DNA from: Planctomycetes bacterium syqfu | Lineage (GTDB): Bacteria > Planctomycetota > Phycisphaerae > Phycisphaerales > Phycisphaeraceae | Assembly: GCA_020974905.1 (NCBI GenBank) | Contig: CP087563.1 | Coordinates: 4,340,001 to 4,404,000 of the forward strand | Direction of reading: 5' to 3' | Length of the DNA stretch: 64,000 nt | Shown here: piece by piece, positions 1 through 7,828 of the stretch | Layout of the letters: each line of letters opens with the position of its first letter | How positions within the stretch are numbered: position 1 is the stretch's first letter | The notes under the pieces: generated by a model | Told to the model about the DNA's origin: nothing | The model's database searches: none | Seen by the model: only the letters and a program-made list of their open reading frames with translations | Program-made: the position numbers and the translations under genes

Positions 1-2
1 TG

Positions 3-47
3 TTGAGCTTTGCTCAATCCTGCGTTGACACAACGCGGCTCGCCTGA
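3..47 (+). repeat. REP1 palindromic repeat, copy a
   Basis: Two adjacent hairpins: TTGAGC-TTT-GCTCAA (3-17) and GCGTTG-ACA-CAACGC (22-36), followed by GGCTCGCCTGA. Two related copies occur at 51653-51699 (inverted) and 51732-51776, where the second stem differs by paired changes that keep it complementary. It lies just upstream of a LacI gene and may mark the 3' end of a gene outside the window. Confidence 0.8.
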
Positions 48-131
48 GAGCAAGACGTAAGTCGCGATCATTTTTCTCAGATGTTTGGCAGTCAAACTGC
101 TAAGAGATTTTGGACAGGAACCCCGACGCCT

Positions 132-1148
132 ATGGCCACCATCACTGACATTGCCAAAGCCACCGGGATGGCGCGCACCACCGTTGCAGAGATTCTCCGC
201 AACAAGCCCGGTTACAACGAAAAGACACGTCAGCGCGTGTTGGCTGCTGCCAAGAAACTCAACTACCAACCCAACTATTTGAGTAAAGCGTTGGCAGGGG
301 GCAAGAGTATGACCATCGGTCTGGTCATGTCTTCGATTACCACGCCGGTGACGTTTTCCAAGGTGTTGGCCATTGAGTCCAAGGCGCGCGAGTATGGGTA
401 TCTGACATACCTTGCTGGCTGGGGTGAATCCGATGACCGTGAGATGGCGGACTACATCCGTGACCTGCTTGCAAGGCGGGTGGATGGGATCATTGCCTAT
501 CACCTGTATGACTTACCTGACAATGCCATCGAGATGCTTAACCAGGCGCAGATTCCCGTTGCGTATCTGGATTGGGGGCCCAGGGATTCGCCGCGTGTGA
601 TGATCGATCGTCAGCCGGGTATCGACGAACTTGTCGGACACCTGGCAGAACTGGGACACAAGCACGTGGCATTTCTGCATACCGAGGAAGACCGACAGAT
701 CAAATCACTCAAGGCCGATCGTTACATGCAGGCTTGCATGGCTCATGACGTGAAGTTGAACTTTGACAAGGACTGGTGTCTGGGTGCACCGAGCGTGTCG
801 ACGGATGCGGACGTGGTGAGTAACACGATCAAGCAAGCGATGGCCAAGCACAAACCCACTGCGGTGCTCTGCCCCAATGACCAGGTGGCCGGGTTGTCGG
901 TGGGGGCGCTGTTGGATTTGGGATACAAGGTGCCTGACGATGTGTCGGTAGCCGGCTTTGACGATATGCCTGTTGCGCAGATTCCCAGGCCACAGATCAC
1001 GACGGTGCGTCAGCCGCGTGGCGAAGCAGGCAGCGCGGTCGTGGAGTTGTTGATGGCGATGATGCACGACAAGCCATTACCCGAGTATCCGCCGGTGTTC
1101 CCATGTCGGCTATTGGTGCGTCAGTCTACGGGAAAAGTACGCGCTTGA
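132..1148 (+). CDS. LacI-family transcriptional regulator
   Basis: A 338-residue DNA-binding repressor of the LacI/GalR family. The N-terminal helix-turn-helix (ITDIAKATGMARTTVAEIL, residues 4-22) and hinge (about 45-60) are clear. They are followed by a periplasmic-binding-protein-like effector domain starting near IGLVMSS and ending with the family pattern VSVAGFDDMPVAQ. The start at 132 is preferred over an in-frame ATG at 81 because residue 1 then sits just before the HTH, as is usual, and AGGA lies at 116-119. The next genes are PEP-CTERM proteins on the same strand 250 bp away, so the target is not obvious. Sugars are the usual effectors of this family; the ligand here cannot be read from sequence. 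Confidence 0.92.
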   Translation: MATITDIAKATGMARTTVAEILRNKPGYNEKTRQRVLAAAKKLNYQPNYLSKALAGGKSMTIGLVMSSITTPVTFSKVLAIESKAREYGYLTYLAGWGESDDREMADYIRDLLARRVDGIIAYHLYDLPDNAIEMLNQAQIPVAYLDWGPRDSPRVMIDRQPGIDELVGHLAELGHKHVAFLHTEEDRQIKSLKADRYMQACMAHDVKLNFDKDWCLGAPSVSTDADVVSNTIKQAMAKHKPTAVLCPNDQVAGLSVGALLDLGYKVPDDVSVAGFDDMPVAQIPRPQITTVRQPRGEAGSAVVELLMAMMHDKPLPEYPPVFPCRLLVRQSTGKVRA

Positions 1149-1243
1149 TCGACAGATTGAAAGTCGCAACGCTTAATAATCCATGGTTTATATGTAAGCA
1201 AAACCACCCAATGCCTTGACGATATTGATCTTTCCAATAGCCG

Positions 1244-1262
1244 TAACCGCTACAAGCCTACC
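1244..1262 (+). promoter_or_regulatory. Shared upstream motif, copy 1
   Basis: TAACCGCTACAAGCCTACC lies about 137 bp upstream of the first PEP-CTERM gene. Closely similar 19-mers occur upstream of the S8 protease gene (14806-14824) and, in matching orientation, upstream of the PEP-CTERM gene at 56325-57020 (57213-57231). The consensus is yAAyCGCTACArrCyTrCC. Its role is unknown; a regulator site or a conserved leader element are both possible. Confidence 0.5.
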
Positions 1263-1398
1263 ATTAGCTGAGCTTTTATATGTCTTTTAATTAAGTTGGC
1301 TTGCCGACAGGTTATTTTTGTGATGAGATGGGTTCAACAAGAATGACACACCGGGTTGTCATTGAAATATTCCGGCCCATGAACGGGGGAGAACCTTC

Positions 1399-2079
1399 AT
1401 GTTTCGCAACACACTATCACTACTCGTGCTCATTGCACTGAGCCTGTCATCCAGTCATTTGTTCGCCGCTGTACAAAAAACCATTGGCACCAGCGACACG
1501 TCCGGCGAATTAACCCTTCAGGAAATCTTGAACAACAACGGTTATACCATCAATGGCAATCCCATTGACGTAACCGCCGATCAGGCTGGATATAAAACCT
1601 TCAGTTCAACCCAAACCACCCCAAAGTACTATGGCGCACAACTCATAGATTCTTATTACACACAACCCATCTCGGTAATCTATGTCCGCGATAGTAATAA
1701 GTACAACTTCTACTACGAAACCATGTTCGATACTTCCGTAGATAGCAACGGTGATACTTTTAATTTCAGCTTGCCTGGTGTTGGCACATACTATGGCGAA
1801 ACGTACCTTTGGTTTCAGTTTGTCTTTGATGATGATGGCAACCTTTACTCTGGACTCGACGACAACTCCTATGACTATCTGACCTTCAACACCGATCAAG
1901 GCTATATTATCGCGGGCGACTTCGGCTATGCGTCGACCTCCGCGGGTGCTCCCAGGGATTCGGACTTCAACGATATGGTGTTCCAGCTCAATGTCCCCGA
2001 GCCGACATCGGCCTGTCTGCTACTGGGTTGTTGTGCGATGCTTGTTGCTCGTCCCAGAAAGCGTCAGCGCATCGGCTAA
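1399..2079 (+). CDS. PEP-CTERM sorting domain protein
   Basis: A 226-residue exported protein. It has an N-terminal signal peptide (about residues 1-23, ending LFA). The C-terminal sorting signal has the VPEP motif, a hydrophobic stretch and the basic tail RPRKRQR, which is the PEP-CTERM arrangement processed by exosortase. The middle carries an acidic DSDFNDMVF motif like the D-x-N-D-hV of DUF4114-type domains. A strong ribosome site (GGGGGAG) precedes the ATG. It resembles the next gene: both have an ILNN-x-GYT segment about 40-60 residues from the start and an F-x-DMVF/YNDVVF motif before the PEP signal, so the two are probably paralogues. Function beyond surface or matrix localisation is unknown. 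Confidence 0.85.
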   Translation: MFRNTLSLLVLIALSLSSSHLFAAVQKTIGTSDTSGELTLQEILNNNGYTINGNPIDVTADQAGYKTFSSTQTTPKYYGAQLIDSYYTQPISVIYVRDSNKYNFYYETMFDTSVDSNGDTFNFSLPGVGTYYGETYLWFQFVFDDDGNLYSGLDDNSYDYLTFNTDQGYIIAGDFGYASTSAGAPRDSDFNDMVFQLNVPEPTSACLLLGCCAMLVARPRKRQRIG

Positions 2080-2114
2080 GCCAACACCAACAACATACAA
2101 TCAAACTCAAAAAG

Positions 2115-2143
2115 GCACCGTTCCATATGACGGTGCTTTTTTT
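2115..2143 (+). terminator. Rho-independent terminator
   Basis: Stem GCACCGT (2115-2121) pairs with ACGGTGC (2130-2136) and is followed by seven T. It lies 36 bp after the stop of the first PEP-CTERM gene and should end that transcript. Confidence 0.9.
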
Positions 2144-2182
2144 GTGTCTCTATGTGGTCTTCAGGGTGCAAACTATTGCGCA

Positions 2183-2213
2183 GTTTCAGTGACACGTGGT
2201 GTCGCAGCGATTG
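2183..2213 (+). repeat. REP2 palindromic repeat (CACGTG loop), copy 1
   Basis: GTGACAC-GTG-GTGTCGC (2189-2205) forms a 7-bp stem with a GTG loop. The flanks (TTCAG before, CAGC and TTG after) match the inverted copy at 47660-47692. This accounts for part of the 425-bp gap between the two PEP-CTERM genes; the rest, after the terminator, shows nothing recognisable. Confidence 0.7.
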
Positions 2214-2504
2214 CTTGAAGTGACGCGACGAGTTGATGTCAGACTGTTATGAACACTCTCTTGTCACGCGTCGTCTACGATTTAATTTCAACCGACTTGA
2301 ATATAAAACCACATTTTCCAAGGTTTTTCTTCTTTCCCTGCCTTGCCAATCGTTACAGAAGCGCGCTTTGGCGGGTTATCAGCAAGAAACTCTCAGAAGT
2401 TTTTTGCATTTGATTTGGCGTGTGGTCGGTTGATGTTGCGATCAGGCGGCCAAGGGGGCCACCTGAAAATACGGAGTGGAAATAGGGAAAGAAAAGGAAA
2501 CACC

Positions 2505-3218
2505 ATGATCTCCAAACTCATCAAGACCACCGCGGTGGCCGCACTACTGTTCCTGGGAACAACATCCGCAACCCAGGCTGCTTCAATCACGCCGTTCACT
2601 TTTGGTGACACCGGTCCTGACTACATCGGTGCCAGCTACAGTCCTGCCGAACTGAGCGTGTCGACCATCCTCAACAACTATGGCTACACCCTCGGCGGTT
2701 CGGCCATCAACACCTCTGCTGATCAAACGCAGATCCAAGCCTTCCAAGTCACCGGTGGCAGTGCCGATTTCACCATCGAACTGCTCGCCGAGTATGCCAG
2801 CTACAGCAACGACGTTTATGTCTTCTCTGGCACCAACGCCTCGAACCTGTCCTTCCAATACGCCTTTACCAACAATGTCGATCCGATCGGCACAAGCTTC
2901 GACTTTACCATCGCCGATGGTGACTACTTCGGCTTTGTGATTCATGCCAACGGCAACAACCCGCCGTCCTACAGCACCGTCAACAGCTTGAGCACCGACG
3001 GTCTGGATCACGCTCTGATCTTCGAAACCGATCAGGACGCTTACGTCGTCGCTTTTGAAGACCTGCCCAAGGCCAACAACGGTCTGCTGGGTGACCAGGA
3101 CTACAACGACGTGGTCTTCAGCCTCACCGGCAACGCCATCCCGGAACCCGCTTCCGCCGGTCTGTTGCTCCTGGGTGCCGGTCTGCTGCTGGGTCGCCCC
3201 AAGCGTCGCACCGCATAA
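2505..3218 (+). CDS. PEP-CTERM sorting domain protein
   Basis: A 237-residue exported protein. The start at 2505 is chosen because AAGGAAA precedes it and the protein then opens with a good signal peptide (MISKLIKTTAVAALLFLG..., cleavage near TQAA). The open frame extends upstream to 2343, but that extension has no signal character. The C-terminus has IPEP, a leucine/glycine-rich membrane segment and a basic RPKRR tail, which is a PEP-CTERM signal. A DYNDVVFSL motif just before it resembles DUF4114-type domains. It is a likely paralogue of the preceding gene. Its own terminator follows at 3287. Confidence 0.87.
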   Translation: MISKLIKTTAVAALLFLGTTSATQAASITPFTFGDTGPDYIGASYSPAELSVSTILNNYGYTLGGSAINTSADQTQIQAFQVTGGSADFTIELLAEYASYSNDVYVFSGTNASNLSFQYAFTNNVDPIGTSFDFTIADGDYFGFVIHANGNNPPSYSTVNSLSTDGLDHALIFETDQDAYVVAFEDLPKANNGLLGDQDYNDVVFSLTGNAIPEPASAGLLLLGAGLLLGRPKRRTA

Positions 3219-3286
3219 TGTCCCGCCTAAAAGGACAGCCACCAATCGTTCACAGCAATGTGATCAACTGATTGGTCAGAATTGAA

Positions 3287-3324
3287 AGTCAGGCATGACG
3301 GAGGGGTCATGCCTGGCTTTTTTT
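3287..3324 (+). terminator. Rho-independent terminator
   Basis: A 13-bp stem (3287-3299 with 3306-3318, one G-T wobble) carries the core CAGGCATGAC/GTCATGCCTG and runs into a T tract. It ends the second PEP-CTERM transcript. Confidence 0.9.
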
Positions 3325-3420
3325 GTGCGCAGATGTGATCCGGGGCAGGTTGTGTCAACACGTGAGAGACAAGTTAAAAACAGCCGCACACGCAGTAAGC
3401 GGACAACCTTTCTGAAACAT

Positions 3421-3498
3421 AATGCCAATCCTGATCATAACTCGTGCTTGAATGAGCACTGAATTCAAACGCACGATCCATAAACAGAATTGGCATAA
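3421..3498. repeat. Long imperfect palindrome upstream of LacI gene
   Basis: Outer arms AATGCCAATCCTG (3421-3433) and CAGAATTGGCATAA (3485-3498) pair. Inner pairs TCGTGC (3442-3447)/GCACGA (3471-3476) and TTGAAT (3448-3453)/ATTCAA (3463-3468) continue the helix. The hairpin is about 78 bp and lies 129 bp before the LacI start. The rest of the 408-bp gap is an AT-rich stretch (3499-3600) that probably contains the promoter, including GTTTAAAC at 3582-3589. Confidence 0.7.
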
Positions 3499-3626
3499 AA
3501 CACTTTTTTGAAACCATTTAAATGAATATCAACACCATATCAAATACCGCCAATACATTTTGCATGTTTTTTAAATTATTTGTTTAAACTTGTTGATTGT
3601 CTACGCAAACGTGCCTAGAGTTCACC

Positions 3627-4673
3627 ATGCCTGTGACACAGAAGGAAATTGCCCAGCAGCTGAATGTCTCCATTGCCACCGTCAGTCGGTCGCTGCAATC
3701 CGACCCGGCGATCGCACCGCACACACGCGGGGCGGTCATGCAATTGGCAGCATCGCTGGGTTATCGCCATCGACATAAAAACCGTCGGAGTCGTTCCAAC
3801 GAAATCATCCAGATCGGCGTGCTGGTTCGAACGCAGGCTTCGGCCCATCAACAGGATCACAACCCAACCTTCAACCAGTTTCTGACAGGGATGAGCGAAG
3901 CGTCGCGGCCGATGAAGGTGTCGCTGAGTATGGATTTTGTCCCACCGCAGTTGTGTGATGCGATCCACTTGCCTCAGAACCTGCCGCTGATGATCCGCGA
4001 AGGCATCGTCAAGGGGTTGATCCTCGTGGGCTACTTTCACCCACAGACGGTGGCAGCACTCAACGAGATGCTCCCGTGTGTGCGCATTGCTCAGCATGAC
4101 CCCAGCGTGGCGATGGACTGCGTGGATCATGACGACATGCGATCCATGCTCCTGCTCATCAAACATCTCAAAGCCAAGGGACATCAGAAAATCGGCCTGC
4201 TTCGCACTGGCACGCATTTGAGTTTCAACCGTTCACGCACCGCTGCCTACGTCGAAGCGATGATGGTCAACGAGCAACAACTCGATCCTGAACTGATCCT
4301 GCAGGTCGATGACACCCAGCCCGACGGGTTTGCCATGGCCGCCCAACGCATCAAGCAACTGGCTGAGCAAGGTGTCAGTGCATGGATCTGTACCAATGAC
4401 GAGTTGGGCTATCACCAGATGCAGGCGTTGACCGCAGCGGATATGGATGTCCCCGGCGATGTCTCGCTATGTGGCTTTGACAATCAGCGTCCGCCGACCG
4501 GTTGCGTGAAACTCACGTCGATCAACGCACCGTTTCAGGACATGGGTGCCGTCGCCGTTCGTGTCTTGCGGGAGAAGCTTGATTCACCGCCACGTGAACC
4601 GATGCGTCTGATGATGTCCACGTGGCTCGTCGAAGCCCAAAGCGTCAAAGACCGCAACAAGCAATCATCATGA
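3627..4673 (+). CDS. LacI-family transcriptional regulator
   Basis: A 348-residue LacI/GalR-type repressor. The HTH ([20 protein letters not shown]) occupies residues 3-22 when translation begins at 3627. An upstream TTG start would add ten residues with no family match. The effector domain follows (IGVLVRTQ onward) and ends with [14 protein letters not shown]. The TGA stop overlaps an ATG of the next reading frame (ATGA at 4670-4673), so regulator and downstream genes are probably one operon with translational coupling. The operon content (prepilin-like protein, beta-helix enzyme) suggests control of a polysaccharide-related function; the ligand is unknown. Confidence 0.9.
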   Translation: MPVTQKEIAQQLNVSIATVSRSLQSDPAIAPHTRGAVMQLAASLGYRHRHKNRRSRSNEIIQIGVLVRTQASAHQQDHNPTFNQFLTGMSEASRPMKVSLSMDFVPPQLCDAIHLPQNLPLMIREGIVKGLILVGYFHPQTVAALNEMLPCVRIAQHDPSVAMDCVDHDDMRSMLLLIKHLKAKGHQKIGLLRTGTHLSFNRSRTAAYVEAMMVNEQQLDPELILQVDDTQPDGFAMAAQRIKQLAEQGVSAWICTNDELGYHQMQALTAADMDVPGDVSLCGFDNQRPPTGCVKLTSINAPFQDMGAVAVRVLREKLDSPPREPMRLMMSTWLVEAQSVKDRNKQSS

Positions 4674-4735
4674 CCCCAAGCAATTTCAATCGTGAGCACG
4701 CCGTACCCCAGAACCATGGCAACGGAATCCGTATC

Positions 4736-5545
4736 ATGAACAAACACACAACCAACGCATTCACACTCATCGAACTCCTGGTGGTCATCAGCATCATCTC
4801 ACTGTTGATCAGCATCCTGCTCCCGGCACTGCGATCCGCACGCGAGGCAGCGAGACAGACGCAATGTGGCAATAACCTGCATCAACTGAGTATCGCCCAG
4901 ACCATGTATGCCAGCGATTTTGACTGGTATGCGCCGGGCAAAATGACATCAGACAATAATGCCACGGCAACGGGTGACTACCCCTACTTGACCAACTACT
5001 GGTATCACCTGCTGGGACGTTACATCGGTCGCGATAAATTACCGACCAGTCTCGCTGAGAGTAAAGCCATGATGCAGGAAGGCATTCTCTGGTGCCCGTC
5101 GCAGAAGAAGTTGGGAACCGGTGTCGAAACGCGCGCTTACTCCATGAACAGCTTCCATCGTCATGTGCGAGCATCGCCGAACGTGGCATGGAACCGTGAC
5201 TTTCGCCCGGGCATGGTCGCTGAGTACAACACGTCGACCGGCCTGCCTGCCAACAGCTCCCCGGCATGTCTGGTCAAACCCGACAGCATTGATGCATCCT
5301 TTACCACCAACAAGCTGATGTTCATCTCCAGCCAGGGTGTCAATGCCAACGAAGCGGATGGCAACGGCTACGTGCATCACTCCATTCGCAACACGATCTC
5401 ATGGACAGGCCTGAGCACCTCCCCCAATGCGCCGCTGCCCAACTTCGTCCACAACGGTGCCAAGAGTGTGCTCATGTTTGACATGCATGTCGAAGCCAAA
5501 AAGCAGGACGCACCGATGCACTCCGTGGACATGATTTTCGAATAA
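4736..5545 (+). CDS. Prepilin-like protein with type IV pilin N-terminus (H-x9-D family)
   Basis: A 269-residue protein with a classic prepilin leader: a short basic start (MNKHTTNA) then [16 protein letters not shown], where cleavage and N-methylation before Phe are expected. The C-terminus has [11 protein letters not shown], an H-x9-D motif typical of the large planctomycete pre-pilin H-x9-DG group (here D-M rather than D-G). The chosen start gives a normal 8-residue leader, with GGAA upstream. An alternative ATG at 4670 overlaps the LacI stop and would add 22 residues. Such proteins are pseudopilin-like and commonly sit beside regulators and glycoside hydrolases in planctomycetes; their role is not established. 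Confidence 0.85.
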   Translation: MNKHTTNAFTLIELLVVISIISLLISILLPALRSAREAARQTQCGNNLHQLSIAQTMYASDFDWYAPGKMTSDNNATATGDYPYLTNYWYHLLGRYIGRDKLPTSLAESKAMMQEGILWCPSQKKLGTGVETRAYSMNSFHRHVRASPNVAWNRDFRPGMVAEYNTSTGLPANSSPACLVKPDSIDASFTTNKLMFISSQGVNANEADGNGYVHHSIRNTISWTGLSTSPNAPLPNFVHNGAKSVLMFDMHVEAKKQDAPMHSVDMIFE

Positions 5546-5604
5546 ATAGCGCATGACAATCATGCCAGCCAATCAATAACAACCGACTCCCGGAGTAACA
5601 TTTC

Positions 5605-7503
5605 ATGTGTTTTTCACTCAAATGGATCAAGCCTGCATTATGCAGTCTGGCGGTCACTGCAATCACATTCACAGCAACGGCATGCAACGCACAGTCGATT
5701 GACATTGAAGCGCCCAAACCAACGATCACCTACGAACCACTCACGGACTTTGCGGTCAAGCAGACCATCAACCTCATTGATCATGGCGTGATTCCTGATG
5801 ATGGCAAGGACGATCGCGCAGCCTTGGTCGCTGTCATTGAACAGGTTGCCAAACAGAACATCCCAACCAAACTCGTCTTTCAACAAGGCCAATATCATTT
5901 CAGTTCCATGCCCCGGCGTGTCTACGCGGTGAACATCATCAACATGTCCGATTTGATCATCGATGGGCAGGGTTCGACGATCGTGGTCACCAACCCCGAA
6001 TCGGGTGTGTTTAACGTGCGGCTGTCACAGCGGATCGTCATCAAGAATTTTGCTGGGATTGATTACGATCCCCTGCCGTTCACCCAAGGCACACTCGTTG
6101 CAGTGGACAAAGAAGCCCAGACATTTGATCTGCGTGTGGATGACGGTTTCCCGCTTCCAAGTGAATCCTATTTCAAAAAGTCTCAGCGTTCATGGGGCCA
6201 ACTCAAAGACCGGAACGTGCCGGGCAAACTCAAGGACTTGGCCAACGCCAGCGCGGTGTTTGACTGTACATGGCAAGACATGGGCAATCGAATTTTCCGC
6301 TTCAAGACACCCAAATCAGATTGTTTTGCATGGATGGAAGTCGGTGATAAATACGTGCACCTGGCGCGCACCAACATGGCTCAGAATTTTCATGCAGACG
6401 ATTCACAGGACATCACGGTGATGAACATGACCGTCTACTCCAGCCCGGCTTCGACATTCGCTGCCAACAGTTGTGAACGGTTTAGTGTCATCGGCTCCAA
6501 GGCATTACTCAAGCCCGGACGTTGGCATTCGAACAACGCGGACGCGGTCCACTGCCAACGCAATCGCATCGGCCCATTGATCGAAAACTGCTATTTTGAA
6601 GGCATTATTGACGACCCGGTCAACATCTACTCGGTGCGCTCGCGCATTCTCAAACGCCTTGATGATTACAACCTGCTGGTCAAACAAATGCGGCCACGCA
6701 CGTTCACTCATGACGAATCCATCGGCCAGACACTCACGCTACTCCGTCAACGCACCGGCACGATTCTCGGCACGTACACCATCACGAGTGTGACCGACAT
6801 CGACAAGGCTGTGAAAGTCACCGTCGATGGCAAATTGCCTGAATTGATCATCAATGATGCCAAACACCCGCGCTATGACAATGGCGATGTCGCATTCAGC
6901 AGTCACAATCTCTCACGCAACTTTGTCCTGCGCAACAACACCTTCCGCGTCGGCCAACGTCATTGCATCATCATGGGCGGACATGGTATCGTCGAAGGCA
7001 ACACCTTCGATCAACTCAGTGGCCCAGGCTTATCCATCCTTAATCACAACCGTGGACTCAATGATGCAGAGGGTTTACTCACCGGCGACCTGATCATCCG
7101 TAACAACACCTTCGTCAACTGCGACTTCGGACCCTTCGCCTACGCAACCAAGCAAGCCTATGGCAACTTGTACCTGGGTTCCAAAACATGGGATCAACAA
7201 CCGGGCCAGCAGCAACTCATCGGGCGTGTGCTCATTGAAAACAACACCTTCAAAAACATCCGTAAAGCAGGCATTAATCTCAACAATGCACATGATGTCT
7301 TGATTCGTAACAACACCTTTACCAGTTCCATGGACACGCCGCTGGACCCGGATGTCTCGCATGCAGCGATCATGATGGATAACGTGAGTAAGGTGAAGAT
7401 CACCAGCAACACACTCACCGACCCACGCCCCCGGAAGATCACATTCATCAAGAAGACCGATAGCGTGATGGATATTTACGTGCTGGATAACGCAGTGCAG
7501 TGA
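5605..7503 (+). CDS. Secreted right-handed beta-helix protein, GH110-like
   Basis: A 632-residue exported protein. The signal peptide covers about residues 1-30 (ends TACNAQS). The early GVIPDDGKDDRAAL resembles the N-terminal segment of pectate-lyase-superfamily beta-helices. Later segments with repeated N-N-T-F turns (RNNTF, ENNTF and similar) are typical of parallel beta-helix coils. The central NADAVHC...GPLIENCYFEG..DDPVN pattern is reminiscent of GH110 alpha-1,3-galactosidases, where acidic residues there act in catalysis. It is the last gene of the LacI/prepilin operon, with GGAG about 10 bp upstream. A polysaccharide hydrolase or lyase is likely; the exact substrate is not readable. 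Confidence 0.75.
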   Translation: MCFSLKWIKPALCSLAVTAITFTATACNAQSIDIEAPKPTITYEPLTDFAVKQTINLIDHGVIPDDGKDDRAALVAVIEQVAKQNIPTKLVFQQGQYHFSSMPRRVYAVNIINMSDLIIDGQGSTIVVTNPESGVFNVRLSQRIVIKNFAGIDYDPLPFTQGTLVAVDKEAQTFDLRVDDGFPLPSESYFKKSQRSWGQLKDRNVPGKLKDLANASAVFDCTWQDMGNRIFRFKTPKSDCFAWMEVGDKYVHLARTNMAQNFHADDSQDITVMNMTVYSSPASTFAANSCERFSVIGSKALLKPGRWHSNNADAVHCQRNRIGPLIENCYFEGIIDDPVNIYSVRSRILKRLDDYNLLVKQMRPRTFTHDESIGQTLTLLRQRTGTILGTYTITSVTDIDKAVKVTVDGKLPELIINDAKHPRYDNGDVAFSSHNLSRNFVLRNNTFRVGQRHCIIMGGHGIVEGNTFDQLSGPGLSILNHNRGLNDAEGLLTGDLIIRNNTFVNCDFGPFAYATKQAYGNLYLGSKTWDQQPGQQQLIGRVLIENNTFKNIRKAGINLNNAHDVLIRNNTFTSSMDTPLDPDVSHAAIMMDNVSKVKITSNTLTDPRPRKITFIKKTDSVMDIYVLDNAVQ

Positions 7504-7526
7504 TGGCAATGTCGTAAACGCATGAT

Positions 7527-7549
7527 CCCGAGGGTTAAAACCTCACGGG
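7527..7549 (+). repeat. Hairpin after beta-helix gene
   Basis: CCCGAGG (7527-7533) pairs with CCTCACGGG (7541-7549) with one bulged base. There is no following T run, so it may be an RNA-stabilising hairpin rather than a complete terminator. Confidence 0.4.
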
Positions 7550-7594
7550 GTATAGAGTATTCCCAGTCATTAATCTCCATACCGTCTTAGATTT

Positions 7595-7700
7595 CGTCAT
7601 TCCCGCGCAGGCGGGAATCCAGTGGCATTCTGTGCGCACTTGCAAGTTCCACTGCACTCCCGTCTTCCGGGGGCGCGGAAGTGACGGAAGATGGCGATTC
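7595..7700. repeat. REP-A element, copy 1
   Basis: An inverted-repeat element that starts CGTCATTCCCGC and ends GCGGAAGTGACG, with a terminal hairpin in each arm and an internal CTTGCAAG. The end flank GAAGATGGCGATT is also shared with copy 2, so the unit is about 105 bp. Other copies are at 27693-27796, 28914-29011 and 49552-49853. Confidence 0.85.
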
Positions 7701-7787
7701 ATTCGTTGAACTGCTTTATTTCAAGGTTCGTGATGTTTTGCAGTAAGCAACGTGCATCGTCGTTTGTCAGTGAACCTACCCGTGCCG

Positions 7788-7808
7788 CAGGAGCGACGCG
7801 GCTTTTTT
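7788..7808 (+). terminator. Rho-independent terminator (plus strand)
   Basis: GCCGC (AGGAGCGAC loop) GCGGC is followed by TTTTTT. It is oriented to stop transcripts reading rightward from the LacI/beta-helix operon before they run antisense into the exporter/secretin gene. Confidence 0.8.
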
Positions 7809-7828
7809 GAAGATTCACTTCATGACGA

